A DNA stretch of 64,000 nt, from NCBI GenBank assembly GCA_004793585.1, contig SRZB01000004.1:62001-126000 (forward strand), written 5' to 3'. A program made the position numbers and the translations under genes. The stretch comes from Hominisplanchenecus murintestinalis. GTDB taxonomy: Bacteria; Bacillota; Clostridia; Lachnospirales; Lachnospiraceae. Of this stretch, positions 35,671-44,156 are shown one piece after another (within the stretch, counting starts at the first letter, position 1; each line of letters starts with the position of its first letter). The notes beneath the pieces were generated by a model, which was given only the letters and a program-made list of their open reading frames with translations, did no database searches and was not told the origin of the DNA.

Positions 35671-35775
35671 TTTTATGAAAAGAATTTGCCCGCGAGGGAG
35701 TTGCCGTTTCTGGAAAATGAAGCGATTACTTGACAAAGAAACCAAGTGAAGAAGAATAAAAAACTTGTCGAAAAT

Positions 35776-35804
35776 TTGACGTTTTCCTTGACATCTAATA
35801 TAAT
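35776..35804 (+). promoter_or_regulatory. Promoter of the nested-element recombinase
   Basis: TTGACG (35776-35781), a 17-base spacer and TATAAT (35799-35804), 48 bases before the recombinase start. CGGTAACTGCC (35826-35836) just downstream is the inverse of GGCAGTTACCG at 26044-26054 near the left end. Confidence 0.7.
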
Positions 35805-35852
35805 ATAAGTGTCACAAGGCCAGAAACGGTAACTGCCGGATTGGAGGCTGAA

Positions 35853-37499
35853 ATGATTAGGCAGTCAGGCAATTTGAATGAAAAATGGACAGCCCTCTAC
35901 GTCCGGCTCTCCCGCGATGATGAGAACGAGGGGGACAGCAACAGCATAGCCCATCAAATCGAAATCCTCACCAGGTATTGTCAAGACCGTGGAATTTCCA
36001 GCTATAAGGTTTACAAAGATGACGGATGGAGCGGTACAAATTTCAAACGTCCCGGCTTTATGGAAATGATGGCCGACATTGAGGCAGGGCTTGTCAGTAT
36101 GGTGATAGTCAAGGATATGTCCCGGTTTGGCAGGAATTATCTGGAAGTGGGGCTATATACGGAAATCCGATTTCCAGAACTGGGAGTCCGATTTATCGCC
36201 GTCAATGACGGAGTGGACAGCGAGGATCAACTGGGAAATGACTTCACCCCGTTCAGAAATATCATAAATGAGTGGTATGCCAAAGATACGTCGAAGAAGA
36301 TACGGGCGGTTTTCCGCAACAAAGGAATGTCGGGCCAGAGGCTGGCATCAAACGCTCCCTACGGCTACATAAAGGGCGAGGACGGACACCTTTTGGTGGA
36401 CGAGGAAACCGCCCCCGTGGTGGAGTTGATTTTCCAGCTATGTGTGGAGGGCAACGGCCCTGGTAAAATTGCCCGGATGCTGAAAGAGAGGGAAATCCCA
36501 ACGCCGGGGACGATTGAGTTTCGGCGCACAGGCCGGACAAGCCGTTACTACCCGGATGATCCCTGCCGCTGGAATCCCGCAACTGTCCTGAGCATTTTGG
36601 AACAGGATACTTATTTAGGCCGCACAACGAATTTCAAGACCACAAAACTCTCCTACAAGAGCAAGAAAGCAATCATCAATCCCCCGGACAAGCGGGCGGT
36701 GTTTGAGGGCACCCATGAAGCGATTATTGACAGGGAGACATGGGAAATCGTACAGAAGAATCGGGAGCAGCGCCGCCGCCCTACCAAGCTGGGCGAAATG
36801 GGACTGTTCTCCGGGCTGGCCTACTGCGCCGATTGTGGAGCAAAGCTGTACCACCACCGCACCGTTACATTTACAAAAGAACAGGAGAGTTACACTTGTG
36901 CAAACTACCGCTCCAGAAAGCAATGCACCGCCCATTATATCCGGGCCGTGGTGCTGGAACAGCTTGTACTCCAAAATTTGCAGAGGGTGGTAGCCTACGC
37001 ACAGGATGACGAGGATGAGTTTGTGCGGCGCGTCATGGAAAACAAGACGGCGGCACAGCGTACCGAGCAGGAACGGGCCAAGCGCAAGCTGGAGAAGCAG
37101 GAGCGGCGTATCAGCGAACTTGACCGCATTATTCAACAGCTTTATGAAGATCGTGTGGCGGGGGCGTTGAGCGTAGAGCGGCTTACCCGGTTGTCCGAGG
37201 GCTACGAAAAGGAACAGGCGGATCTGAAACAGTCCGCAGAGGAATTGCGGGGCGTTGTAGCCGAAACGAAAGCCCAGGCTGTCAATATTCAGAATTTCCT
37301 GAAAATTGTACGGAAGTACACCGAACCCACCGAGCTGACCCCGGCACTTTTGCGTGAGTTTGTGGAAAAGGTAGTTGTTCACGCCCCGGATAAGTCCAGC
37401 GGCCATCGCACCCAGCGCATTGACGTACACTATAACTTTATCGGGGAGATTGATTTTTCCCCGGAATTTAGCAGGTACAGCAAAACGACAACCGCATGA
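35853..37499 (+). CDS. Large serine recombinase of the nested element (TnpX-like)
   Basis: The start is the ATG at 35853, five bases after GGAGG, giving 548 residues. The catalytic domain begins TALYVRLSRDDENEGDSNS with Ser in RLS and contains VKDMSRFGRNYLEVG. The recombinase domain (about 165-300) is followed by the zinc ribbon YCADCGAKLYHH with CTAH-type Cys/His, and a long coiled-coil at 390-480. It lies next to the right end of the 11.5-kb element and is the obvious candidate for its insertion and excision. Its stop codon is inside the 37490-37519 hairpin. It is closest in plan to single-recombinase elements such as Tn4451/Tn5397. Confidence 0.93.
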   Translation: MIRQSGNLNEKWTALYVRLSRDDENEGDSNSIAHQIEILTRYCQDRGISSYKVYKDDGWSGTNFKRPGFMEMMADIEAGLVSMVIVKDMSRFGRNYLEVGLYTEIRFPELGVRFIAVNDGVDSEDQLGNDFTPFRNIINEWYAKDTSKKIRAVFRNKGMSGQRLASNAPYGYIKGEDGHLLVDEETAPVVELIFQLCVEGNGPGKIARMLKEREIPTPGTIEFRRTGRTSRYYPDDPCRWNPATVLSILEQDTYLGRTTNFKTTKLSYKSKKAIINPPDKRAVFEGTHEAIIDRETWEIVQKNREQRRRPTKLGEMGLFSGLAYCADCGAKLYHHRTVTFTKEQESYTCANYRSRKQCTAHYIRAVVLEQLVLQNLQRVVAYAQDDEDEFVRRVMENKTAAQRTEQERAKRKLEKQERRISELDRIIQQLYEDRVAGALSVERLTRLSEGYEKEQADLKQSAEELRGVVAETKAQAVNIQNFLKIVRKYTEPTELTPALLREFVEKVVVHAPDKSSGHRTQRIDVHYNFIGEIDFSPEFSRYSKTTTA

Positions 37500-37519
37500 C
37501 GCCACAGCATCATGCGGTT
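37490..37519. terminator. Perfect hairpin at the right end of the nested element
   Basis: AACCGCATGA and TCATGCGGTT (10-bp arms) around a 10-base loop. It contains the recombinase stop and lies 15 bases inside the deduced right crossover. It may be a terminator or part of the recombination site. Confidence 0.55.
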
Positions 37520-37533
37520 GCACTCCCAATAGG

Positions 37534-37833
37534 GAAAACTTCTTTATGCGTATTGCACATATAGGGTACAATATCTTCAAGTTCAGGTTCTTTTTTCAGA
37601 ATTTCTATCTGTTCTGCTGTAAGCCCTCCGATGGTAACTTGCTGCATTTGATTCAAAATCTTTTGTTCGCTGATTTTGCTGCCTTGTTGGAATAAGGAGA
37701 TTCCCACAATCAAACTAATTGCCAGCGCAATGGTCAAAACATTAAAAAAGCAAAAAATACGATTTGAAGATACATTGCGTTTTGCCAACTTTTTTGTAAT
37801 GGCACTTGTATCGTTTTCAAAAGGCCATGTCAT
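37534..37833 (-). pseudogene. FtsX-type ABC permease 2, N-terminal part of a split gene
   Basis: 100 codons from the ATG at 37833 (GGAGGTGATACAACT before it). It begins MTWPFENDTSAITKKLAKRN, has the first membrane helix (FNVLTIALAISLIVGISLF), and ends at ...HKEVF, where the nested element starts. The frame then runs a few codons into element sequence and stops. The rest of the gene is at 23883-26024. It retains the compound operator at 37876-37952, so a useless N-terminal peptide may still be expressed. Confidence 0.88.
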
Positions 37834-37875
37834 AGTTGTATCACCTCCATATTTGATAAAGCTATTGTAAAACCC

Positions 37876-37952
37876 AAATGTCCGCGAAATGTTACAGCGG
37901 CCAAAAAATTTCATTGAAAATCGGGGTGAAATGTTACAGCGCTCGGACATTT
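37876..37952 (-). promoter_or_regulatory. Compound operator/promoter of the split permease
   Basis: AAATGTCCG (37876-37884), GAAATGTTACA (37886-37896), GAAATGTTACA (37928-37938) and CGGACATTT (37944-37952). The surrounding 89 bases differ from the 23791-23879 block at only three positions. Confidence 0.72.
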
Positions 37953-37998
37953 CAAAAAAATTTACGGCGGGCAGCCGGAAATGGCCGTCCGCCGCGTT

Positions 37999-39030
37999 CT
38001 ATTTTGTAGGCAGCATAATGGAAAATTCCGAACCCTTGCCCGGCTCCGAAACCACTTTGATATAGCCGCCCTGCCGCGTTACGATCTCGCGGGCCAGATA
38101 TAGGCCAATGCCCACGCCCTGCTGTTCGTGTACTTCTTCCTCACGATAAAAGCGCCGGAAGATGGCGGCCTGATTGCTTTCGGAAATGCCCTTGCCAGTG
38201 TCGGTCACTTTGATCTCCACATACATTTCCCACAGCACCACCGACACAGCGATTTTCCCGCCTGCCGGGGTGTACTTCACCGCATTGTCCAGCAGGTTAA
38301 AGAGGGCTTCCGATGTCCACTTGCTGTCATGGGAAACGGTCAAATCCTCCGGGCAATCCACGGACACGGCGATTTCCTTTTTCTCCGCTGCATACACGAT
38401 CCCACTCATAGCCTGCGCCACAGTATCAAAAAGGCGACCCGGTTTCTTGTCCAACTGGATCACGCCTGTTTCCAGCCGGGAGGTTTTTACAAGGGCCTGA
38501 AAGAGAAAGTCCAGCTTATCCGTCTGGCTGCGGATTCCCCGGATAAAGTCGGTGCGCTCCGCCTCGGCCATAGGCTTTTCCAGCAGGGTGTCCGTCGCCA
38601 TTTTCAGATTGCTTACCGGCGTTTTCACCTGATGGGAAATATCTGATACAAGGGTCTGTAACTCCTGCCGTTCCTCGTCCACCCGGCGGCGGTTCTCCTG
38701 CATGATCTGGTAAAGCCTTGCCAGCCGGTGTCCGATTCTGGCAAGCTGGGTTTCGCTGTCCTCCGGGCGTTTTGGCGCTTCATTCCCGGCGATCATGTGG
38801 TCTAAGGTCTGGCACAGGTCAGCGGTAAACTGTGACAGCCGCTTTCCAAACGCCTGCGTCAGTACGAAAATCCCCACAAGGGCGCACAGCAGCAGCGCCC
38901 CGCCCGTCAGCAGCACCGCAATTTGTTTCGTCACAAAAAACAGGGCTATGGTGATCCCGGACATGGAGAGGGCAAGCCCTATTGCCACCCGGCCAAACAG
39001 CCGCTTTACCGAGAGGTTTTGAAACTTCAT
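37999..39030 (-). CDS. Intramembrane-sensing histidine kinase (BceS-like)
   Basis: 343 residues from the ATG at 39030; this start overlaps the response-regulator stop by four bases (ATGA), and the longer frame is not needed. Two membrane helices (about 13-35 and 38-62) are separated by only a few residues (TKQI), so there is no sensor domain outside the membrane. The cytosolic part has ISHQVKTPVSNLKM, LLDNAVKYTP, DTGKGIS and VGIGLYLAREI. Kinases of this shape normally read the state of a partner ABC permease rather than a ligand, which fits the FtsX permeases on both sides. Confidence 0.92.
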   Translation of the reverse strand: MKFQNLSVKRLFGRVAIGLALSMSGITIALFFVTKQIAVLLTGGALLLCALVGIFVLTQAFGKRLSQFTADLCQTLDHMIAGNEAPKRPEDSETQLARIGHRLARLYQIMQENRRRVDEERQELQTLVSDISHQVKTPVSNLKMATDTLLEKPMAEAERTDFIRGIRSQTDKLDFLFQALVKTSRLETGVIQLDKKPGRLFDTVAQAMSGIVYAAEKKEIAVSVDCPEDLTVSHDSKWTSEALFNLLDNAVKYTPAGGKIAVSVVLWEMYVEIKVTDTGKGISESNQAAIFRRFYREEEVHEQQGVGIGLYLAREIVTRQGGYIKVVSEPGKGSEFSIMLPTK

Positions 39031-39719
39031 TTTGCCTCGCCTCCCGTCCATTGATAGCCCATGCCGTAAACGGTCTTGATGTAGGGCGCGCCGCCGTCGG
39101 ATTCGATCTTGCCGCGAATCCGGCTGATGGAGGTTGTCAGGGTGTGTTCGTCCACAAACCTTTCGTCTATATCCCACAGCTTTTCCAAAAGCTGCCCACG
39201 GGTCAGCACTTGCCGGGGATTTTTACGGAACAGGTTCAGCATTTTGTACTCCATCGGGGATAGGGTCAGGGGCTTGCCATTTAAGGAAGCCGTCTGCTCC
39301 GAGAAGTCCAGAAACAGCCGCCCGTCGTCGTAAATGTCCTTAGCCGGTTTGTGGTGTTCCAGCATGGCGAACATGGCTTTGATTTTCCGCTGCAAGGCCC
39401 CGATCACAAAGGGCTTTGTGATGTAGTCCACCGCACCCACCTCATAGCCCCGTATCTGGTCGCTCTCCTGATCGTTGGCGGTTAGGAAAATTACGATAGT
39501 GTCCGGGTGCTGGGGCTTGATCAGCTTGCACAGCTCAAAACCGTTGCCGTCCGGCAGATTGATGTCCAGCAGCACTAAATCAAATTCCCGCTGGCGGATG
39601 GCTGCGGCTGCGGTTCTGGCATTCAGGGCAGAAGTCACGCCGTAGCCGTCTGCGGTCAGGTTATAGGCCAACATCTTACTTAAAAAACTGTCGTCCTCGA
39701 CAATTAAAATCTGCTTCAT
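39027..39719 (-). CDS. OmpR-family response regulator (BceR-like)
   Basis: The start chosen is the ATG at 39719, giving 230 residues. The receiver has LIVEDDSFLSK, phosphoacceptor Asp in LVLLDINLPDGNG, FLTAND and DYITKPF. The winged helix has LTLSPMEYKMLNLFRKNPRQVLTR, ISRIRGKIE and VYGMGYQW. Partner of the overlapping kinase. It lies 87 bases after the 802-residue permease on the same strand, so permease and two-component genes may share a transcript. Together with the split regulator at 15650-16982 it is a candidate to bind the compound operators. Confidence 0.93.
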   Translation of the reverse strand: MKQILIVEDDSFLSKMLAYNLTADGYGVTSALNARTAAAAIRQREFDLVLLDINLPDGNGFELCKLIKPQHPDTIVIFLTANDQESDQIRGYEVGAVDYITKPFVIGALQRKIKAMFAMLEHHKPAKDIYDDGRLFLDFSEQTASLNGKPLTLSPMEYKMLNLFRKNPRQVLTRGQLLEKLWDIDERFVDEHTLTTSISRIRGKIESDGGAPYIKTVYGMGYQWTGGEAK

Positions 39720-39806
39720 ATCCTCACTTCCTTTGCTTTTTGCAGATGATATAACAGGCAAATTATCCCATGTTGCGGAAAACATAATTTTCTGATAAAG
39801 GAAAAT

Positions 39807-42215
39807 TTACTCCATTGTTTTAATACGCTCAATCACAGGATGCCTTTTGCTGTATCGTACAGAGAAAACGGAATAAACTACCAGTATGAAGAAAAGCACT
39901 GCAAAATATATACTTATTTCTAAAACTGGAAAATGATAAGTCAATGTCCCGAATGTCCCAACCTGATTGAAAACTTTGCAGAGTATAAATCCTGCTAAAG
40001 TTCCAATCGTTAAAGTTAGAATAGCCGTACCAGCAACATAATAAAAACATTCGGTTTGCAGCATTTTAGAGAATTGCCTACTGCTCAATCCCACAGACTG
40101 TAAAATACCAAATTCCTGCTGCCTTGATATAATGTTTGTCATCAGCGTATTGATAAGGCTGATTAGCCCAAAAACAGAAATGAAAAATACCAATCCATAT
40201 AACGGCATTTTTATGTTATCCATTTCCTCTTGCAGATAAGTAATAATATCGCTGATACTGAAAACTTCTATACCTCCATGATTTTCTGCCAACTGGAATA
40301 TCTTATTCTCAACTTCTGTAAGCTGATCCCTTTCCACATCTACAATGCAGGTCATATTGAAGTTGGAAACATTTTCTTTCATCATAGATAAGAGTTCCTG
40401 CGGAAAATAGAAAAATGCTGAATCCCCACCGAGATCAGGGGCTTTTCCAATCCCCATTACAGTAAATTCTTCCCATTGTCCATCCGTTGTTTCCACTTTG
40501 ACTATATCGCCAATTTGAGGGGTGTAATTATAATAGTCGCTTAACAGCCTGGTTGAATTATCAACGATAACTCCTTTTCCATTGATAAGTTTCTGGTGGT
40601 CTGCGGTTCCCTCTATCAGTCCTTGTGAAAAGTCCTCGTACTGATTTTCAGGAATTCCAATTTGGGTAAAGAAATGGCTGTTACCATCCTTGAAAGGAGT
40701 GGGAAATTCCATATTTGAAACACAGCCCTGTATAAATTCAATATTCTTTACGCCATCCATATCTGAAATTGTTTCTTCCAAAACTTCATCCAATGGATTT
40801 TCCGTTTGAAGTGCATTGATCCCGGCGGGACGGTCTTCCGCATTTGTGTTGGCGGGATCGAGGGAAAGTGCAATGTCGCCATTTGTAAATTGCTGTTTTG
40901 CCATGCTTTCTACATCATTTGAATTAAGGTAGGTGGCTGCACACATCAGTAAAACTCCCGCAAATCCCAAAGACAATACGGTTAGAATAGCTTTTTTCTT
41001 GTTCCGGGCAAAGCTCATTCGGGCAAGCGAAGATGGCGTGATTTTTCGATGTTCGATCCGCGTTTTTTCTGTCGCCGATGTATCAGCAGTATTGATTCGC
41101 AGCGCCTCAATAGGCGATACCATAGAGGCTTTCTTTACAGGGGTATGGACAGCAATTTTTAAGGCAATTTCTGTAACAATGGCAATCACAACGGCGCATT
41201 TCAGTGTAGTCATCCAATGCCAGCCGTCCGGGACGAAACAATAGCCCAAAACACTTCCTAATACAACGCCGATAGGAATTGCGGCACAGGATAACAAAAA
41301 ACTTTCTTTTCGTACGATACGCTTGATCTGAACCGATGTAGCCCCCAGCACACGCAGCCTGCCATATTCATGTATTTTCCCAATAACGGAAATGTAGAAC
41401 AGGCTGTAAATAACCAAAGAACAGGCCAGTACAATTAAACTGCTTGCTCCGATAATCACTAATAGCTCCTGCGTAGATTTTTCTTCTGCCAACCCAAAGT
41501 AAGTAGAGCTATACATAACATACTGTTCAGGTACACCGCTTTGTTCCGCAATTTCGTCTATCGACAGCTTCAAAGTTTCGCTGTCCATATTTTCGGTATT
41601 TTTTAAGCGGACCAAAAGATCGTAACAGTTCGCTTCTCCATACCGGCTATACAAACCATCCGATACAATGATTTGATAAATGCGGGATGCATTACTGCTT
41701 TGAATAATGCCGCAAACATGATATGTCTGCTTTTCTCCAAAAGGCATATCCAGTGTAACGGTCTGATCCAGTTGAACCGACAGCCCTAAATGCTCCAAAT
41801 AGGACTGTTCCACAATGATTTCATTTTCTGCCTCCGGCATTTTTCCCAGCAAGTCGGTAACGCCTTTCAGTTCAAGTGCATTTTGATCTCTATAATACAC
41901 ATCCAAAGTATAGTCATTGATACGGCTCGTTCCCATTGCAGCCTCTTTGCCGACTACTTCGATCTGGTTGTTATGTTCCAGTTTTTCAAAGACGGCACTG
42001 GTACTGTTAATAAAGCTGCCTTGATAACGTCCTTGCAGATAAAGCCTGTATTCACGGTCTGTTCCGAGGTTATATAATGCTAATATCATCATCAAACTAA
42101 CTGCAAAAGCAATCGTTATAACGATAAACGCATTGCGTCTTTTATCCGCTTTCATGCTTCGATCTGCTAATTTTTTTACAATGGCGCTGGTGTCATTTTC
42201 AAAAGGCCATGTCAT
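39807..42215 (-). CDS. FtsX-type ABC permease 3 (peptide-antibiotic transporter family)
   Basis: 802 residues from the ATG at 42215, with GGAGGTGATACAACT before it. It begins MTWPFENDTSAIVKKLADRS like the other two. First helix at about 33-50, a large external domain, the first FtsX block near 260-380 (KIHEYGRLRVLGATSVQIKRI), a second external domain, and a C-terminal FtsX block (ISRQQEFGILQSVGLSSRQFSKM). It has no ATPase gene of its own, so it probably uses the ATPase at 22825. The frame is intact. Confidence 0.9.
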   Translation of the reverse strand: MTWPFENDTSAIVKKLADRSMKADKRRNAFIVITIAFAVSLMMILALYNLGTDREYRLYLQGRYQGSFINSTSAVFEKLEHNNQIEVVGKEAAMGTSRINDYTLDVYYRDQNALELKGVTDLLGKMPEAENEIIVEQSYLEHLGLSVQLDQTVTLDMPFGEKQTYHVCGIIQSSNASRIYQIIVSDGLYSRYGEANCYDLLVRLKNTENMDSETLKLSIDEIAEQSGVPEQYVMYSSTYFGLAEEKSTQELLVIIGASSLIVLACSLVIYSLFYISVIGKIHEYGRLRVLGATSVQIKRIVRKESFLLSCAAIPIGVVLGSVLGYCFVPDGWHWMTTLKCAVVIAIVTEIALKIAVHTPVKKASMVSPIEALRINTADTSATEKTRIEHRKITPSSLARMSFARNKKKAILTVLSLGFAGVLLMCAATYLNSNDVESMAKQQFTNGDIALSLDPANTNAEDRPAGINALQTENPLDEVLEETISDMDGVKNIEFIQGCVSNMEFPTPFKDGNSHFFTQIGIPENQYEDFSQGLIEGTADHQKLINGKGVIVDNSTRLLSDYYNYTPQIGDIVKVETTDGQWEEFTVMGIGKAPDLGGDSAFFYFPQELLSMMKENVSNFNMTCIVDVERDQLTEVENKIFQLAENHGGIEVFSISDIITYLQEEMDNIKMPLYGLVFFISVFGLISLINTLMTNIISRQQEFGILQSVGLSSRQFSKMLQTECFYYVAGTAILTLTIGTLAGFILCKVFNQVGTFGTLTYHFPVLEISIYFAVLFFILVVYSVFSVRYSKRHPVIERIKTME

Positions 42216-42257
42216 AGTTGTATCACCTCCATATTTGATAGGGCCATTATAAACCCC

Positions 42258-42278
42258 AAATGTCCGCGAAATATTACA
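42258..42278 (-). promoter_or_regulatory. Half copy of the compound operator before permease 3
   Basis: AAATGTCCG (42258-42266) and GAAATATTACA (42268-42278), the left half of the block seen at 23801 and 37876. The right half is missing because the sequence changes into a relaxase fragment at about 42300. Confidence 0.65.
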
Positions 42279-42310
42279 ACAAACAGATTTTTTCAAAAAA
42301 GTGCTTTTCC

Positions 42311-42452
42311 GAGGGCTTGGAAAGCAGACTGGCCGAGATTAGCGCGGCAAACGACGCGGCGGCAAAGGCGCTCAAAGAGGCGGGAACCACAAAGCTCCCC
42401 AACCTGTACGCCCTCAAAACCGAGTATAAAAAGCTGGACGCAGAGATTTTGA
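42311..42452 (+). pseudogene. Relaxase C-terminal fragment
   Basis: A 47-codon piece reading LESRLAEISAANDAAAKALKEAG then TKLPNLYALKTEYKKLDAE. The intact relaxase at 54329 has the matching layout AAKKHFDGLG then TKLPSVKSLREEYAGLMEQ. It has no start or stop of its own and interrupts the operator of permease 3. A scar of an earlier element. Confidence 0.65.
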
Positions 42453-42509
42453 CACCTCCGCGCCCGGCGTTTTCTCGTAGGCTGCCCTTTTAGGATGACC
42501 CCAGATTAG

Positions 42510-42674
42510 TTACTTATTGACATCAGTAATAACGATACTCCCATCTTTATTCAATAAGGGGGTTATACTTGTATCATGGACAAGATAATTAACGCCTGTT
42601 TCATTATCAATGACTATGCTCCACGAAGTTCCTTGTGTATAAATCGTTTCAAACCGCTTTTCTTTGTTTACCAT
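42510..42674 (-). CDS. DUF6440-like small protein
   Basis: 54 residues, with AAAAAGGAG seven bases before the ATG at 42674. The sequence MVNKEKRFETIYTQG, then IVIDNETGVNYLV and PLLNKDGSIVI, matches the DUF6440 pattern (a small beta-rich domain with DxxTGVNYL). Function unknown. It follows the ABC-2 permease by 14 bases and is probably the last gene of the GntR-ABC operon. Confidence 0.7.
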   Translation of the reverse strand: MVNKEKRFETIYTQGTSWSIVIDNETGVNYLVHDTSITPLLNKDGSIVITDVNK

Positions 42675-42688
42675 ATTCATTCTCCTTT

Positions 42689-43297
42689 TTAAGTCATATC
42701 CTTATTTATAATTTGTTTTCTCGAAATCAGCCACGAAATCGAATAAAGTAATACACCTACAATAGTTACAAGACCACAAGCGAGCAACTTGTTGTCAATT
42801 AGTAGCGCAGCTCCTACAAATACGAAAGCGGAAAGAGGGTACGCAATGATTAAAGCCAACATACTTTTTTCTTCACTAAGCAGGAATGTGAGTGGTATTG
42901 TCATGCTTCCAGAAAATAATGCCATAGCAATGCTGATACCAACAAATAGCATCATAGATTGATAGTCAATTTGACCTTTTATAATGGATGCCACAACACC
43001 CAGAATGACACCTAAAAGCAAACCGATCCCACTAAGTAGTAAATACAAGATATATTTACAGTCTAAAACAGCCGTTCTGGATACAGGTAAAACAAGCGAA
43101 ACTTTTTTCCAACCAGAGTTTCTGTCCATATTTATCGTCGTTACAGAGATCATTCCGAGCATAACAGTTGCAATTACAGTTAAAACCCATGTGGAAGTCA
43201 AAAAAGACATTCCTATTCCAACCACTGCAAAAACTACAAGTATGATATATAGCACAGACTTGATTAAATAATAATCTTTAAGTAATAAGCCTTTCAT
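42689..43297 (-). CDS. ABC-2 type permease (Ytr-like operon)
   Basis: 202 residues with six predicted helices and little loop sequence: LIKSVLYIILVVFAVVGIGM at the N-terminus and IAYPLSAFVFVGAALLI further on. It begins MKGLLLKDYYLIKS, the usual start of ABC_2-type permeases paired with GntR regulators. It is one base away from the ATPase gene. It forms the membrane part of a small transporter thought to respond to cell-wall stress in related operons. Confidence 0.85.
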   Translation of the reverse strand: MKGLLLKDYYLIKSVLYIILVVFAVVGIGMSFLTSTWVLTVIATVMLGMISVTTINMDRNSGWKKVSLVLPVSRTAVLDCKYILYLLLSGIGLLLGVILGVVASIIKGQIDYQSMMLFVGISIAMALFSGSMTIPLTFLLSEEKSMLALIIAYPLSAFVFVGAALLIDNKLLACGLVTIVGVLLYSISWLISRKQIINKDMT

Positions 43298-43298
43298 T

Positions 43299-44156
43299 TT
43301 ATTTCCCCCTTTCTCCTTTTACATAGAGAAGCATAATTTCGTCAATCGAAACAGAATCAATCAGTGTTTTTGGATATTTTTTCTTCATGGCAGCCCGATC
43401 AGCAACCAACACCTGCCATTCATAATCCATCTTGCGGTATACGATGATGTCCGATTTATCCAATGCCTCGAACTGTGCGGCTCCACACTTAATGATACCA
43501 TACTGCTCTATCAGCTCATCCTTCAGCTTTGAGAATACTACTTGCCCCTCGTGAATAAAAACAATGTAGTCAGCAATTTTTTCAAGGTCAGTAGTGATGT
43601 GCGAAGAAATCAAAATAGAATGAGTTTCGTCCTGTGCAAAGTCCAATAAGATGTCTAATATATCATCTCGTATGACGGGATCAAGTCCACTGGTGGCTTC
43701 ATCCAAAATCAGTAGTTTAGAATTATGGGACAAGGCGACTGCGATTGCCAATTTCATTTTCATTCCTTTTGAAAATTGCTTAATCGGTTTATCGGTAGGT
43801 AAAGAAAATTTTTTCAAAAGGTTCAGGAATGTGTGTTCTTCCCATGAATGATAAATGTCTTTCATAACCCGGTTGAGTTTTCGGGTAGAAAAGATTTCAG
43901 GATAGTTGTTGCCGTCAAATACGACACCAATCTGTTCCTTGATTTCGTTATCTGGTTGCTCTTTACCTAAAACACAAATGCTGCCAGCCTCTTTCTGAAT
44001 AAGTCCCAACACTGCATTGATAGTTGTACTTTTTCCAGCTCCATTTTCACCAATCAGCCCTACAATAGAACCACATGGAACAGAAAATGAAACTCCATTC
44101 AACATAAAATCTTTATATGTCTTGGTTAGACCTGAAATAATTAAAGCATCATTCAT
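43299..44156 (-). CDS. ABC transporter ATPase (YtrB-like)
   Basis: 285 residues. Walker A GENGAGKSTTINAVLG, Q-loop VFDGNNYPEIFSTRK, signature KQFSKGMKMKLAIAVALSH, Walker B LLILDEATSGLDP and H-loop ILISSHITTDLEK. The FSKGM form of the signature is typical of YtrB-like ATPases partnered with GntR-type YtrA regulators. It overlaps the regulator stop by four bases and abuts the permease. Confidence 0.92.
   Translation of the reverse strand: MNDALIISGLTKTYKDFMLNGVSFSVPCGSIVGLIGENGAGKSTTINAVLGLIQKEAGSICVLGKEQPDNEIKEQIGVVFDGNNYPEIFSTRKLNRVMKDIYHSWEEHTFLNLLKKFSLPTDKPIKQFSKGMKMKLAIAVALSHNSKLLILDEATSGLDPVIRDDILDILLDFAQDETHSILISSHITTDLEKIADYIVFIHEGQVVFSKLKDELIEQYGIIKCGAAQFEALDKSDIIVYRKMDYEWQVLVADRAAMKKKYPKTLIDSVSIDEIMLLYVKGERGK

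Larger units (their letters stand above)
34968..35775. other. Gene-free stretch of the nested element before the recombinase
   Basis: No convincing gene. It contains palindrome copies 5 and 6, an imperfect hairpin TTTTAGGAAAC/GTTTTCTAAAA at 35172-35197, and a GC-rich block (about 35330-35590) with many short inverted repeats, for example GCTGCTATGGCACAGCAGC near 35430. Short frames in this block lack coding character. A structured RNA or a recombinase/oriT region is possible; I cannot name a family. Confidence 0.4.
26030..37538. mobile_element. Nested 11.5-kb serine-recombinase element inserted in permease 2
   Basis: Bounded by GAAAA at 26025-26029 and 37534-37538. Removing the interval restores a full permease gene. 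Contents: truncated repA, mobC, a two-component system with an ABC-2 transporter, a small sigma factor and helix-turn-helix pair, an IS4-family insertion, and a large serine recombinase next to the right end. The GA at the crossover fits the TnpX/TndX class, which recombines at GA dinucleotides. At least six copies of a GTCTCAC/GTGAGAC palindrome occur only inside it. No complete relaxase is present, so transfer would need help from the host element. Confidence 0.85.

Noticed and set aside
6690..36520. A 19-base identity, CGCCGGGGACGATTGAGTT, between the guaA 3' end (6690-6708) and the nested recombinase gene (36502-36520)
   Set aside because: At first it looked like an attachment-site pair. 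Both copies are coding in the same frame (PGTIEF) and the second is internal to an intact gene, so it is best read as chance similarity of a short peptide.
36615..37580. 321-codon minus-strand open frame over the nested-element recombinase
   Set aside because: Antisense to a well-supported serine recombinase with zinc ribbon and coiled-coil, and it crosses the deduced element boundary.
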